Shown: positions 1 to 8,595 of the stretch, one piece after another
Layout of the letters: each line of letters opens with the position of its first letter
Numbering within the stretch: the first letter of the stretch is position 1
Assembly (NCBI RefSeq): GCF_029767755.1
Contig: NZ_JARUQS010000001.1
Location: 124,001 to 188,000 of the forward strand
DNA: 64,000 bases
DNA from: Thiomicrorhabdus sp. zzn3
Lineage (GTDB): Bacteria > Pseudomonadota > Gammaproteobacteria > Thiomicrospirales > Thiomicrospiraceae
Direction of reading: 5' to 3'
Notes under the pieces: model-generated
The model's input: only the letters and a program-made list of their open reading frames with translations
What the model was told of the DNA's origin: nothing
Databases searched by the model: none
Program-made: the position numbers and the translations under genes

Positions 1-243
1 CGCATTAATGAGCTGGCGATGCGCTTGCTGAATCCGGAAGGCATTTTGGTGTCCGCGTCTTGCTCCCATCATATGGGCCGAGATCATCTGCTCACTCAAG
101 TGCAATCCGCGGCACGCCATATCGACCGCTCTTTGCAGTTGTTTGAGCAAGCGCATCAGGCGCCGGATCACCCTGTTCATCCGGCTATTCCGGAAACCGA
201 ATACCTTAAAACCTTTTTCTTTAGAGTTTCTCAAAGCTGGTAG
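1..243 (+). CDS. rlmI: RlmI-type 23S rRNA (cytosine-C5) methyltransferase, C-terminal fragment
   Basis: This is the last 80 codons of a gene that begins before the window; the frame is open from base 1. It reads as the C-terminal end of the class I SAM-dependent methyltransferases that methylate cytosine 1962 of 23S rRNA. Visible family features are the segment SCSHHMGRDHLL and the near-terminal signature QAPDHPVHPAIPETEYLK, which is very conserved in RlmI. The SAM-binding motifs lie upstream of the window. The gene ends 15 bases before the next start and may be cotranscribed with the sensor kinase. Identity rests on the tail only. Confidence 0.8.
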   Translation, partial: RINELAMRLLNPEGILVSASCSHHMGRDHLLTQVQSAARHIDRSLQLFEQAHQAPDHPVHPAIPETEYLKTFFFRVSQSW

Positions 244-258
244 CTTTAGGAGAGTGTT

Positions 259-2550
259 ATGCCAAAGTCCGGTGCCGTCAGTTTTATCACTAATGAGGTG
301 TTGTCGCTTGAAATTCTGGCGGATAAGACCGTTAGGAATGAGCGTGTTTCCAAGCGATTATTGCAGGCATTGGAATTGCAGCGCCGCAGTGTGCAAAAGT
401 TGTTTGAAATTGTTCCGGAGTCTCAGAAAGAGCACTTTGGCGACTTTATTGAGTTACTGAATGCCTTTGCGTCTGAAGTGTCCGACTCTGCAAACGAGCT
501 CACGTTGCTCAAACGGTTTCAGCAATGTATTAAGGCTACAGTGCAGGACTTGATTGCTCCCGGAGGACTGCTGGAAAAGTATGGGGATGATTTTCTCTCC
601 ACCACATGGGGCGACCTCTATGCCGTGCATAACCATGCGATTATTTCAAAAACCGATCGTTATGGCACCATTGTCTCCGCTAATCCCAAGTTTGTTGAAA
701 TTTCGGGGTATTCGCTTTGCGATCTGATTGGTGAAGATCATGCCATTTTGAATTCCGGCGTCCATCCCAAAGGGTTTTTTAAAGAGGTCTGGAATACCTT
801 GCAGGATGGCCATGTATGGCACGGCACCATCTGTAACCGCAATAAACGCGGCGATTATTATTGGGTGGAGTCGAGTATTCAGCCGGTATTGGATAAGAGT
901 GGTGAGGTCGATCACTTTATCTCCATCCGCACGGATGTCACCGCCTTGAAAAAAACCGAACAGCAACTGGTAACCAAGTTGAACCAGCTCGAAGAAGTGG
1001 AAAAACGTCTCCACCAAAGCCAGGTGTTTGCCAACATCGGTTCATGGGATTGGAATATAGAAACCAATGAACTTTGGTGGTCGGAGATGGTCGCGCCCAT
1101 TTTTGGCGGGCCAAACCAGGCTATGGAAACCAGTTATGAGAATTTTATCGGGGCCATTCACCCTGATGATGTGGGACTGGTTTCATCCGCAATCAGTGCT
1201 TGTGTGGAGAAGGGCGAAGACTATGATATCGAGCACCGCATTGTCTGGAAGGACGGCACCGTGCGCTGGGTCTCCGAAAAAGGGGATGTGATTCGCGACC
1301 ACACCGGCAAGCCTGTACGTATGCTCGGCGTTGTGCAGGATATTACGAGCAGTAAACGGATTTCTGAAGAGTTAAAAGAGGCCAAACAGCAGGCGGAGCA
1401 AGCCAACTTGGCTAAATCCGATTTTTTGTCGAGCATGAGTCATGAATTGCGCACGCCGCTCAACTCGATTATCGGCTTTTCAGATTTGCTGGCCAATACG
1501 GATTTAACCTCCAAGCAGTTACGGCAGTTGCAGAATATCAGCCAATCGGGGCGTCACTTACTGGAACTGATCAACCAGGTGCTTGAGCTGGCCAAGATTG
1601 AATCGGGCGCTTTGGATGTCGAATTGAGTTCGGTGGCGATGCAGGATGTGATTAGAAACTGCGTCTCCACCATTCAACCCATGGCGGACCGTAAAGGGAT
1701 TACCTTACGCTATTTGAACAAGGATGATTGCCGCGTCTGCGTACTCGGTGATTTCACTCGCCTTAAACAGGTTTTGCTGAACTTCTTGTCGAATGCGATC
1801 AAATACAACCGTCCGAATGGGATTGTTGAAATTGAGTGTGGGCAGCGTGAGACAGAGAATGGTCCCCGTTTACGGGTCAGCGTTCATGATACCGGGGTAG
1901 GCATTGCGGAAAAACATCAAGCAAGCGTGTTTGAACCGTTTAACCGTTTGGGGCATGAGGGCAAGTCGATTGAAGGCACCGGGATCGGGTTAAACATTAC
2001 CAAACGGATCATCGAACTGTTATCAGGGGAAATCGGTTTTAGCAGTGTCGAGGGCCAAGGATCGGTGTTCTGGTTTGAATTACCGATCGAACAGCAAGGG
2101 GCGTGTTCGATTCAGAGTGATTTCGCTTTACCGCAGCCAAAATCGGAAGAGGCGTTAAGTGAGCAAATCGCCATTCTACCTCGACTTAAACAGGTGCTGT
2201 ATGTTGAAGACAATCCGATGAATATGCAATTGATGTCGGAAATTTTTGAAACCCTGGACGGTTTTGAGCTCACGATTGCGCCGACCGCAGAAATTGGCAT
2301 TGAAAAGGCTGTAGAACTGAAGCCGGATTGCATTTTATTGGATTTGGATCTCCCGGATATGAGCGGTGAAGAAGCCCTTGAGGTTTTAAAGTCGCATGCC
2401 GCTCTGCAACAAAGAATGCCTAAAATCTTTGCCGTCACGGCTAAAGCCATGCCTGAGGATATTGAACGGGGGATGCAATTGGGGTTTGATGATTATTTAA
2501 CGAAGCCTTTGGTGATCAGTTATCTCGTTAAGTTGTTGAAGGAATTGTGA
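259..2550 (+). CDS. PAS-PAS hybrid histidine kinase with C-terminal receiver domain
   Basis: A 763-residue cytoplasmic sensor kinase with no obvious membrane segment. A helical N-terminal region of about 120 residues is unassigned. PAS domain 1 lies at about 125-235 and is of the Aer type, with GYSLCDLIGEDHAILNSG. A PAS_3-like domain lies at about 255-365. The HisKA motif SHELRTPLNSI places the phospho-accepting histidine at H395. The ATPase domain shows an N box (FLSNAIKYN) and the glycine boxes DTGVGI and GTGIGLNI. The receiver (about 645-763) has LLDLDLPD with the phospho-accepting D695 and a KPL lysine. It is followed after 10 bases by a REC/HD-GYP protein, its likely partner. Signal unknown; the soluble PAS layout suggests redox or another cytoplasmic cue (inference). 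Confidence 0.93.
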   Translation: MPKSGAVSFITNEVLSLEILADKTVRNERVSKRLLQALELQRRSVQKLFEIVPESQKEHFGDFIELLNAFASEVSDSANELTLLKRFQQCIKATVQDLIAPGGLLEKYGDDFLSTTWGDLYAVHNHAIISKTDRYGTIVSANPKFVEISGYSLCDLIGEDHAILNSGVHPKGFFKEVWNTLQDGHVWHGTICNRNKRGDYYWVESSIQPVLDKSGEVDHFISIRTDVTALKKTEQQLVTKLNQLEEVEKRLHQSQVFANIGSWDWNIETNELWWSEMVAPIFGGPNQAMETSYENFIGAIHPDDVGLVSSAISACVEKGEDYDIEHRIVWKDGTVRWVSEKGDVIRDHTGKPVRMLGVVQDITSSKRISEELKEAKQQAEQANLAKSDFLSSMSHELRTPLNSIIGFSDLLANTDLTSKQLRQLQNISQSGRHLLELINQVLELAKIESGALDVELSSVAMQDVIRNCVSTIQPMADRKGITLRYLNKDDCRVCVLGDFTRLKQVLLNFLSNAIKYNRPNGIVEIECGQRETENGPRLRVSVHDTGVGIAEKHQASVFEPFNRLGHEGKSIEGTGIGLNITKRIIELLSGEIGFSSVEGQGSVFWFELPIEQQGACSIQSDFALPQPKSEEALSEQIAILPRLKQVLYVEDNPMNMQLMSEIFETLDGFELTIAPTAEIGIEKAVELKPDCILLDLDLPDMSGEEALEVLKSHAALQQRMPKIFAVTAKAMPEDIERGMQLGFDDYLTKPLVISYLVKLLKEL

Positions 2551-2560
2551 GGGAGCGTGC

Positions 2561-3628
2561 ATGCCAAAGATTAAACAGAGGCTAAAGCAAGCGCAAATCC
2601 TGGTCGTGGATGATCAGGAGGTGAATCTGGAGTTGATCCGCGATGTGTTTGAGCAAGAAAATTATCGCCATGTGGAAACCTGTGCCAACTCGTTGGAGGT
2701 GGCCGGTAAGTTGATCGAGTTATCCCCCGACTTGATTCTATTGGATATTAATATGCCGATTCTGGATGGCTTTGGTGTGCTCTCGGTGATTAGCCGGCAC
2801 TATGGCCAAGAAGACAAGCCCCCGGTGATCATGCTGACCGCGCAAAACGACCAATTGAACCGTAATAAAGCGCTGCACTCCGGCGCGAATGATTATGTCA
2901 CTAAACCGTTTGATCAGCAGGAGCTGCTCAGACGGGTTGAGTTGCAGCTGGAAAACTGGTTCTTGCGTAAAGCACTGCAGCAGCAGAATGAGATTTTGGA
3001 TCAGAAGGTCCGTGAACGCACCGCCGAGTTAAACAAGGCGAATATTGAAATCGTCGAACGGTTGGGGCGTGCGGGGGAGTACCGTGACAATGAAACGGGT
3101 AATCATGTGAAACGCGTAAGCCTGTTCTCCTATCTGATCGCCAAACAGGCGGGCTTGGGAGAGAAGCGGGCCCGTTTGATCGAACTGGCCTCGCCGATGC
3201 ATGATATTGGCAAAATCGGGGTCTCCGATACCATTCTGATGAAACCCGGCAAGCTTACCGATGAAGAGTTTAGTGCGATGCAAAACCATGTGTTGATCGG
3301 CGCGAATATCTTGAAAGACTCGGAGTCTGAGATTCTCAAGGTCGCCTATCAGATCGCACTGACTCACCATGAAAAATACGATGGTAAAGGCTATCCGCAC
3401 GGTTTGGCAGGAAAGGACATTCCGATTGAAGGGCGTATTGTTGCCATCGCGGACGTATTTGATGCCTTGACGTCGGAACGGCCGTATAAACAAGCGTGGC
3501 CGGTCGACAAAGCGGTGGGCTTGTTGCAAAAAGAGAAGGGCAAACATTTTGACCCCGAGCTCGTAGACTGTTTTGTCGCGGTGTTGCCGGAGGTGCTTAA
3601 GATCCGGGAAGCGTATTTTGAAGCCTAG
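2561..3628 (+). CDS. Response regulator with HD-GYP domain (c-di-GMP phosphodiesterase, RpfG-like)
   Basis: A 355-residue two-domain regulator. The receiver domain (about 12-130) has the acidic pair VVDD, the phospho-acceptor D62 in LLDINMP, and a KPF lysine. A coiled-coil linker (about 135-165) leads to an HD-GYP domain (about 165-345). This carries the metal-binding HD pair H214-D215 in MHDIGKIG, the tandem histidines H269-H270 in HHEKYDGKGYP with the GYP signature, and DVFDALTSERPYK. All residues expected of an active c-di-GMP phosphodiesterase are present. It sits directly behind a hybrid kinase, so phosphorelay control of c-di-GMP breakdown is likely (inference). The downstream gene overlaps its 3' end. 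Confidence 0.93.
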   Translation: MPKIKQRLKQAQILVVDDQEVNLELIRDVFEQENYRHVETCANSLEVAGKLIELSPDLILLDINMPILDGFGVLSVISRHYGQEDKPPVIMLTAQNDQLNRNKALHSGANDYVTKPFDQQELLRRVELQLENWFLRKALQQQNEILDQKVRERTAELNKANIEIVERLGRAGEYRDNETGNHVKRVSLFSYLIAKQAGLGEKRARLIELASPMHDIGKIGVSDTILMKPGKLTDEEFSAMQNHVLIGANILKDSESEILKVAYQIALTHHEKYDGKGYPHGLAGKDIPIEGRIVAIADVFDALTSERPYKQAWPVDKAVGLLQKEKGKHFDPELVDCFVAVLPEVLKIREAYFEA

Positions 3629-4799
3629 ACTGATTGCACATTCGGCGGCGTTTAAACGTCAGCAGAAACTGGCAAAACAGTGTTACTGGGATGAGGTCGA
3701 GCAGACCTTATGGATTGATGCGCGTACCCTCTATCCCGAAGCCGGTGTGGTGCAGGTGATGGGCTGGGATCGGATGATGCTCGACTCAGAACCGATTCCC
3801 AGCTATCCTGAGGAGTGGATGATCTTTCAATGGTCTAGTTACTCACAACTGGCTTATTGGCGCAAGCAGATTCCCAAATGGGTGCAGGACAGTTGCGCGC
3901 TGTTTCCCTCTCATCAGCTGACGCTGGTGCATTATTGCGGTAAATATCCCCAGCTTTTAGAGTTACTGGATCATGCGCCTTTGCTGGCCTGGCGTCTGGT
4001 TGCTTCCGAATTGGAAGAGCCGGAGATCGTCGCCTTACTTTCCGGAAAAAGGGTGGATATGGTGACTCAGGTCGGATGGCCGGGGAAAGACGAAACGGTC
4101 AAGTTTCTGCGCAATTTGCGCTTGCGTTGGGTCAATCAGGAGATTGCCGAACAGGTTGAAGTCTGCCTGTTGGATGACAAACGCCTGCAGGCGCTACAGA
4201 ATTTGCCGCGGATTAATTCGATGGCCCTTTCTTTGGCCGCGCGTTTCCCTGAATTGATCGGCTGTCGCTTGCATCGAGCGTTGGCGCAACTGCCGTGCCG
4301 ACCGATGCAGTGCCAATCCATGGTCGCCTTGTTAGAGGATGCCTACCGTTTGGCGGAGCATCTTGGCTTGCCGGAGCAGGAAGTGGCGCGTATTGGAGAC
4401 AGCCGTTATCTGGTCGAGGTAGAGCAACTCTATCAAAGCTGGCTGAATACCGAACTGGAAGAAGCCTTGCAGGGTGATGAAGAGAGCATGCCTGGGCTGA
4501 TGGAACAGCTGCAGCGATCGCACAAGGCGTTTATGAGGTTGACTCAATTCGAACAGTGGGTTCAGTTGAGCATGCATCAGCAGCATGCCTGGCTGACTGA
4601 CTTCACAACGGACACCGACACGGAAGGCGCGCCGATGTTGATTGCCTGGATAAAAGAGAACGAGGTCTGGGCAGCCTTGATCGAGCGCGGTGGAGGCGAA
4701 GCCAAGATTGCGCGTGTGCGCGGTGAGGAAAACCGTTTGCCCGACGCGGCGGTGCTGGCCGATCTGCATCTCTGGCAGGCACACGGTCTGTTTCACTAA
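3618..4799 (+). CDS. Conserved protein of unknown function in the HD-GYP operon; C-terminus weakly PcfJ-like
   Basis: The open frame runs back to 3573. A TTG at 3618 with GGGAAG six bases upstream is the better start; it gives 393 residues and an 11-base overlap with the HD-GYP gene, indicating translational coupling. The protein is rich in Trp, Leu and Gln, with no signal peptide or membrane helix. Near the C-terminus the order LTQFEQW, QQHAWL, WAALIERGGGEAKIARVRGEENRLP and LHLWQ resembles the end of PcfJ-domain proteins, but the family QxHC motif is degenerate, so this is a weak remote match. Location suggests an accessory role in the kinase/HD-GYP pathway. Function not recognised. Confidence 0.75.
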   Translation: MKPRLIAHSAAFKRQQKLAKQCYWDEVEQTLWIDARTLYPEAGVVQVMGWDRMMLDSEPIPSYPEEWMIFQWSSYSQLAYWRKQIPKWVQDSCALFPSHQLTLVHYCGKYPQLLELLDHAPLLAWRLVASELEEPEIVALLSGKRVDMVTQVGWPGKDETVKFLRNLRLRWVNQEIAEQVEVCLLDDKRLQALQNLPRINSMALSLAARFPELIGCRLHRALAQLPCRPMQCQSMVALLEDAYRLAEHLGLPEQEVARIGDSRYLVEVEQLYQSWLNTELEEALQGDEESMPGLMEQLQRSHKAFMRLTQFEQWVQLSMHQQHAWLTDFTTDTDTEGAPMLIAWIKENEVWAALIERGGGEAKIARVRGEENRLPDAAVLADLHLWQAHGLFH

Positions 4800-4836
4800 A
4801 ACGGCTTTAGGTTTCTCTTTCGGTTACAGAAAGTTT

Positions 4837-4852
4837 TGAACAGGCCTGTTCA
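4837..4852. repeat. Dispersed CAGGCCTG palindrome, perfect 16-base copy
   Basis: TGAACAGGCCTGTTCA is its own reverse complement. It lies 37 bases after the stop of the gene ending at 4799, in the convergent space before lysA. An identical 16-mer occurs inside the coding region at 24281-24296. Confidence 0.85.
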
Positions 4853-5059
4853 GATTTATTGTAAATGTTTCGATAAACATAAGGAGTGTTTTGATCTTAT
4901 GAGTGAAACAGTCACTTTATTGGGTAGTCTTTTTAATTGATTGCTTCACTATTACAAGTGTACAAAGCCTTACCGTTACCTATTTTGGTTCGCCCAAAAC
5001 GAGTAACCACAAAAAAGCGTCCCATTTCATGAATTCGCAAGTTCTAAATTTGTTTACTG

Positions 5060-5099
5060 AAAACGCTGAATTCGCTACGCTCAAACAACAGCGTTTTTT
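5060..5099 (+). terminator. Possible plus-strand terminator hairpin
   Basis: AAAACGCTG at 5060-5068 pairs with CAGCGTTTT at 5089-5097, with a 20-base loop and six T at the end of the right arm. It would end transcripts from the kinase/HD-GYP operon. The long loop lowers confidence. Confidence 0.4.
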
Positions 5100-5190
5100 G
5101 ATCGTTCATTGCATTAAGAACCTGACTGAATTTATTCCAAGGGATGAAAGGTCTGATCCGTGGTGCACCAGCTCGATTCTTGAGAACGGC

Positions 5191-5223
5191 AAAAATAAAA
5201 AGGGGGCGATGTGCCCCCCTTTG
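5191..5223 (-). terminator. Rho-independent terminator of lptM-lysA
   Basis: Read on the minus strand, AAAGGGGGGC and GCCCCCTTTTT form a GC-rich stem around a five-base loop, followed by a T-rich tract. It starts about 20 bases after the lysA stop. Confidence 0.8.
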
Positions 5224-5242
5224 TAAAAAAAAATTAACGGAT

Positions 5243-6505
5243 TTATTCTACATTGTTGCCGATAAGGCGTTCGCTGCCCATCAAATCGTCATAGGTTTCA
5301 CGCGGACGGATCAACCAGGCCTGATCATTCTGTACCATCACTTCTGCGGCGCGCGGACGGGTATTGTAGTTTGAACTCATGGTAAAGCCGTAAGCGCCTG
5401 AGGAAAGCACGGCTAACAGGTCCCCCGCTTTCAGGTTCAACTCGCGGTCTTTGCCCAAAAAGTCGCCGGTTTCGCACACCGGGCCCACAATATCCCATTT
5501 GGCATTTAAGCCATCATTGCGAGGCGTAACCGGCACGATCTGCTGATAAGCCTGGTAGAGTGCCGGGCGAATCAGGTCGTTCATGGCCGCATCGATGATG
5601 GCAAAGTTTTTGTGCGCCGTCGGTTTCAAATATTCCACTTCGGTGAGCAGCGCGCCGGCGTTCCCCGCAATGGCTCGGCCCGGTTCGATAATGATCTCCA
5701 CGGATTCGTCATTCAACTTGCTCACCAGCGCTTGAATATAGTCGTCAATCGCTGGCGGGGTTTCATCCGTGTATTGAATCCCCAAGCCGCCGCCGAGATC
5801 TAGGTGGTGAATCTCAATGCCCATTTCCGAGAGTTTGGTTTTTAGGGAGAGGACGCGCTCCAGAGCGTCCACAAACGGCGTGATATCGGTCAGCTGAGAA
5901 CCGATGTGACAGTCGATGCCAACCGGGCGGATGTGCGAACAAGCCTGCGCTTTAGCATACAGTTCCGGAGCCGTATTGATGTCGACGCCAAACTTATTGT
6001 CTTTGAGCCCGGTTGAAATATAAGGGTGGGTTTTCGCATCCACATCCGGATTGACGCGGATGGAGATGTTTGCCACTTTATCCACGCGCTCGGCAACCGT
6101 TTGGATGCGATCCAGTTCAGCATGGGATTCGATATTGAAACAGCGAATGCCCACTTCTAGCGCGCGCTCGATCTCCTTGGATTGTTTGGCTACGCCGGAA
6201 AACACCACTTTAGCAGGGTCGCCACCGGCACGCAGTACGCGTTCCAGCTCCCCTTGAGAAACAATATCAAACCCGGCGCCCAACTTAGCCAATACGTTGA
6301 GGACCGCGAGATTGGAGTTGGTTTTTACCGCATAGCATACCAGGTGCGGTTGTTCGCCAAATGCGCTGTCAAACGCCAGCCAGCGGTTTTCCAATTCGCT
6401 GCGTGAATAGACATAGAGCGGCGTACCAAACTCTTTGGCCAACTGTGCCAGGTTGACGTCTTCGGCATAAAGCGTGTTGTTTTTGAGAACAAAAGGCTGT
6501 GTCAT
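5243..6505 (-). CDS. lysA: Diaminopimelate decarboxylase
   Basis: A 420-residue PLP enzyme of fold type III that decarboxylates meso-diaminopimelate to L-lysine, the last step of lysine synthesis. The PLP lysine is K61 in YAVKTNSN. Further family marks are HIGSQ at about 200, GGGLGI at about 237, EPGRAI at about 272 and the substrate-binding GPVCETGDF with its cysteine near 344. Length is normal. The start overlaps the stop of the upstream lipoprotein gene by four bases, the conserved lptM-lysA arrangement of gammaproteobacteria. A copy of the CAGGCCTG repeat lies at 5316-5323, in frame as Gln-Ala-Trp. Confidence 0.97.
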   Translation of the reverse strand: MTQPFVLKNNTLYAEDVNLAQLAKEFGTPLYVYSRSELENRWLAFDSAFGEQPHLVCYAVKTNSNLAVLNVLAKLGAGFDIVSQGELERVLRAGGDPAKVVFSGVAKQSKEIERALEVGIRCFNIESHAELDRIQTVAERVDKVANISIRVNPDVDAKTHPYISTGLKDNKFGVDINTAPELYAKAQACSHIRPVGIDCHIGSQLTDITPFVDALERVLSLKTKLSEMGIEIHHLDLGGGLGIQYTDETPPAIDDYIQALVSKLNDESVEIIIEPGRAIAGNAGALLTEVEYLKPTAHKNFAIIDAAMNDLIRPALYQAYQQIVPVTPRNDGLNAKWDIVGPVCETGDFLGKDRELNLKAGDLLAVLSSGAYGFTMSSNYNTRPRAAEVMVQNDQAWLIRPRETYDDLMGSERLIGNNVE

Positions 6506-6729
6506 GGTGTTTCCTGTGTTGCAGTTGAGGCGGCGGGCGTATTTTCCGTTTTTTCCGAACCGGTTTGCGTGGCAGACTCCTCCGCCTGCGGGATATACAG
6601 CGGTCCTTTTTTACCGCAGCCAGTGAGCAGAGTGATGCTGAGCAGGCCTGTCGCCAATAACAAGAAAGGGGGAACTCGTCTGGTTGGGACAGAGTGCGTT
6701 AAGACCGATTGAGTGTGTGCTTCAGACAT
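6502..6729 (-). CDS. lptM: LptM (YifL)-like small lipoprotein
   Basis: A 75-residue lipoprotein. A hydrophobic segment at 21-36 ends in the lipobox LLTG-C38. It is followed at once by GKKGPLYIP, the diagnostic LptM signature. In Escherichia coli this protein aids maturation of the LptDE outer-membrane LPS translocon. The C-terminal tail (48-75) is low complexity, rich in Glu, Thr and Ala. The N-terminus before the hydrophobic core is longer than usual, but no closer in-frame ATG exists. It lies immediately upstream of lysA with a four-base overlap. The repeat core CAGGCCTG occurs at 6643-6650. Confidence 0.85.
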   Translation of the reverse strand: MSEAHTQSVLTHSVPTRRVPPFLLLATGLLSITLLTGCGKKGPLYIPQAEESATQTGSEKTENTPAASTATQETP

Positions 6730-6887
6730 GATGTTGGTTCGTTTGGTGAAAGTTTTGCCAAGCCGTTAAAATAAGCGCTATTCTATCAGAACCGATGTAA
6801 AGCTTATATAAGAAACCCGCAGGGATAATGTTGAGGGTCTCTAAAATATGAGCCAATCATTTGCAACCTAACCTCAGAAGGAATCTC

Positions 6888-7559
6888 ATGGATCCGACAT
6901 CAACTGCTCCGATTATTCTCGAACCGCAAGGTCAGGTTCAATCTGCCGTCATTTGGCTACATGGCTTAGGCGCGGACGGTGAAGACTTTGTGGGGGTGGT
7001 TCCGCAATTGGATTTGCCTGAAGAGCATGGCATTCGTTTTGTGTTTCCGCACGCACCCTATCAGGAAGTGACGATTAACGGTGGGGCGACGATGCGTGCT
7101 TGGTATGACATCCGTTCCATGGACTTGATGGGCGAGGTGGATGCTGCCGGGATTCGTGTGGCCTGCTATCAAGTGTATGATCTGGTGCAGCAACAAATCC
7201 GTGCCGGCATTGCTCCGCAAAGAATCGTGCTGGCCGGATTTTCGCAAGGCGGCTTGATTGCTTTGCATGCGGGCTTGAGTTATCAGCAAGCGCTTGGCGG
7301 GATTCTGGCGCTGTCGACCTACTGCCCGATGTATGAACAGTTCTATATGCATCGCCATATGCCGATTATGATGACGCACGGCCTGTCTGATCCGGTGATT
7401 CCGCTGCCGATTGCCGACCAGTCCCGCAAAGCTTTGGAGCACAAAGGCTATCACGTCGAATGGCATACGTATCCGATGCAACATCAAGTATGTGCCGAAG
7501 AGTTGGATGACATTTCACATTGGCTGCGGCGCGTGCTTCAGTTGGATGGCAAAAGATAG
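6888..7559 (+). CDS. Alpha/beta-hydrolase, carboxylesterase/phospholipase family
   Basis: A 223-residue serine hydrolase of the Abhydrolase_2 family, to which bacterial carboxylesterases such as EstB and YpfH belong. The start at 6888 is preferred over an in-frame TTG at 6861 because AGAAGGA precedes it at the right distance. The oxyanion motif HGLGADG is near residue 25. The triad is visible: S119 in GFSQGG, D168 in HGLSDPVIP and H199 in MQHQV. The length is typical. The substrate is probably a short acyl ester; the physiological substrate cannot be read from sequence. It is transcribed divergently from lptM-lysA and is followed by a HugZ-like gene after 30 bases. Confidence 0.88.
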   Translation: MDPTSTAPIILEPQGQVQSAVIWLHGLGADGEDFVGVVPQLDLPEEHGIRFVFPHAPYQEVTINGGATMRAWYDIRSMDLMGEVDAAGIRVACYQVYDLVQQQIRAGIAPQRIVLAGFSQGGLIALHAGLSYQQALGGILALSTYCPMYEQFYMHRHMPIMMTHGLSDPVIPLPIADQSRKALEHKGYHVEWHTYPMQHQVCAEELDDISHWLRRVLQLDGKR

Positions 7560-7589
7560 CGTGTTCTTATTAAGCGTGGTAGAGAATGG

Positions 7590-8096
7590 ATGAGCTCAAA
7601 AACTGAACAGGCCTGTCGGGATTTTTTACAGAGGCGCCGCACTCTGGTATTAAGCACGCTGTCGCAAGACGGTACGGTTGACAACGGGGCCGTGCCGTTT
7701 GTATGGGCAAGCGAAAGTGAGCTGGTCATTCTGGTCAGTGAATTGGCGGCGCATACTAGCAATCTTCTGAACTTGTTAGCGCAACCGAATAGCAAAGCAA
7801 CCGTCAGTGGGTTGTTGTTGGCGGATGAAAGTGAAACAGAAGAACTGTTTGCGCGTGAGCGTTTGTCTTTAAGTTTGTCGGTTGCCGAGGTGGCGCGGCC
7901 AGGCGAAGAGGCTGACAGACTGTTTACGCTTTTTTCAAAGCAGTTTGGCGAGGTAATTAAGGTGTTGCAGACTCTGCCGGATTTCCATTTGTTTAAGCTT
8001 AAAGTGGAAAAGGGCCGTTATGTCCACGGCTTCGGTGCGGCTTATGAGTTTTCCGAATCACCTTGCTGTGAATTAAGTCGCGTTAAAGGTGCGTAA
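7590..8096 (+). CDS. HugZ/PNPOx-like split-barrel protein (heme-utilisation family)
   Basis: A 168-residue protein of the pyridoxamine-phosphate-oxidase-like split-barrel fold. The N-terminal segment RRTLVLSTLSQDGTVDNGAVPFVW fits the first strands of that fold. The C-terminal pattern DFHLFKLKVEKGRYVHGFGAAYEF matches the HugZ/HutZ subgroup, whose members bind or degrade heme. The histidine of VHGFG sits in the region where HutZ proteins ligate heme. HugZ function is inferred; a generic flavin-binding role is the alternative. The second line of the frame contains the CAGGCCTG repeat at 7608-7615 (Glu-Gln-Ala-Cys). It converges on the next gene with a 17-base gap. Confidence 0.72.
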   Translation: MSSKTEQACRDFLQRRRTLVLSTLSQDGTVDNGAVPFVWASESELVILVSELAAHTSNLLNLLAQPNSKATVSGLLLADESETEELFARERLSLSLSVAEVARPGEEADRLFTLFSKQFGEVIKVLQTLPDFHLFKLKVEKGRYVHGFGAAYEFSESPCCELSRVKGA

Positions 8097-8113
8097 AGTG
8101 CGGGGTAAACCGA

Positions 8114-8530
8114 TCAAGCCCTTTTTTGGCCGCGCGCTTTCTGCTGTTTGACGATCAGGCAGCGTTTGATCCAATCGGCGAACATAGGATGATCGTTGAC
8201 CATGGCTTTATACAGTCCGGCGGCATCTTGTCCCGGCAGCCCGGCGGCAAAGGCGGCGATTTCTAGCAGCTTGTCAATATACGCATTCGGGAAGTCCATC
8301 GTAATCTGAAAGTAACTGATTTTGGTCAAAAGCACCGCATTCAACACCAGAGTCCACTGTTCTTCACTCAGCGAATAGCGTTCCCGGTAATAAGATGTCG
8401 GTCCGTTGATGCGCATCAACAACATCTCTTTGAGGGTGGCATAGCGGATCATATCCAATGCCGGATCTCTGACCGACAACGGCAGTTCATCCATGAATGT
8501 TGGATCGACTTCGTGGCTGCTACCTGGCAT
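8114..8530 (-). CDS. Conserved hypothetical protein, 138 residues
   Basis: Not recognised. The protein is predicted mainly helical, with no signal peptide or membrane segment. It has a hydrophobic middle (LVLNAVLLTKISYFQITMDFPNAYIDKLLEIAAFAAG, about 61-97) and a basic C-terminus (KQQKARGQKRA). GAGG lies just before the ATG. The gene follows the PilZ gene on the same strand after 65 bases, so it may share its transcript and act with c-di-GMP signalling (inference from position only). Coding is supported by the clean full-length frame and by the absence of any competing gene. Confidence 0.65.
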   Translation of the reverse strand: MPGSSHEVDPTFMDELPLSVRDPALDMIRYATLKEMLLMRINGPTSYYRERYSLSEEQWTLVLNAVLLTKISYFQITMDFPNAYIDKLLEIAAFAAGLPGQDAAGLYKAMVNDHPMFADWIKRCLIVKQQKARGQKRA

Positions 8531-8595
8531 AAACCTCTGTTACTCCCTAATCGAATTAAAGCCTGTAAGGGCCGATGAATGTCGTCGAGTGACCG

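Larger units (their letters stand above)
4800..5242. other. Intergenic region between convergent genes, 443 bp, no convincing gene
   Basis: The region holds a perfect 16-base repeat palindrome at 4837-4852. Next comes a short inverted repeat ATGTTT-CGAT-AAACAT at 4865-4880, directly followed by AAGGAG. A possible 13-codon frame follows: ATG at 4899, reading MSETVTLLGSLFN then stop. A second inverted repeat, AAAACGCTG/CAGCGTTTT at 5060-5097, runs into a T-run on the plus strand. The lysA terminator is at about 5191-5223. A 107-codon frame starting GTG at 4903 lacks any family features and runs into that terminator, so I do not call it a gene. Confidence 0.5.

Noticed and set aside
4903-5226. 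A 107-codon plus-strand frame before the lysA terminator, starting with GTG
   Set aside because: No family features, poor start context, and it ends inside the lysA terminator. Likely chance.
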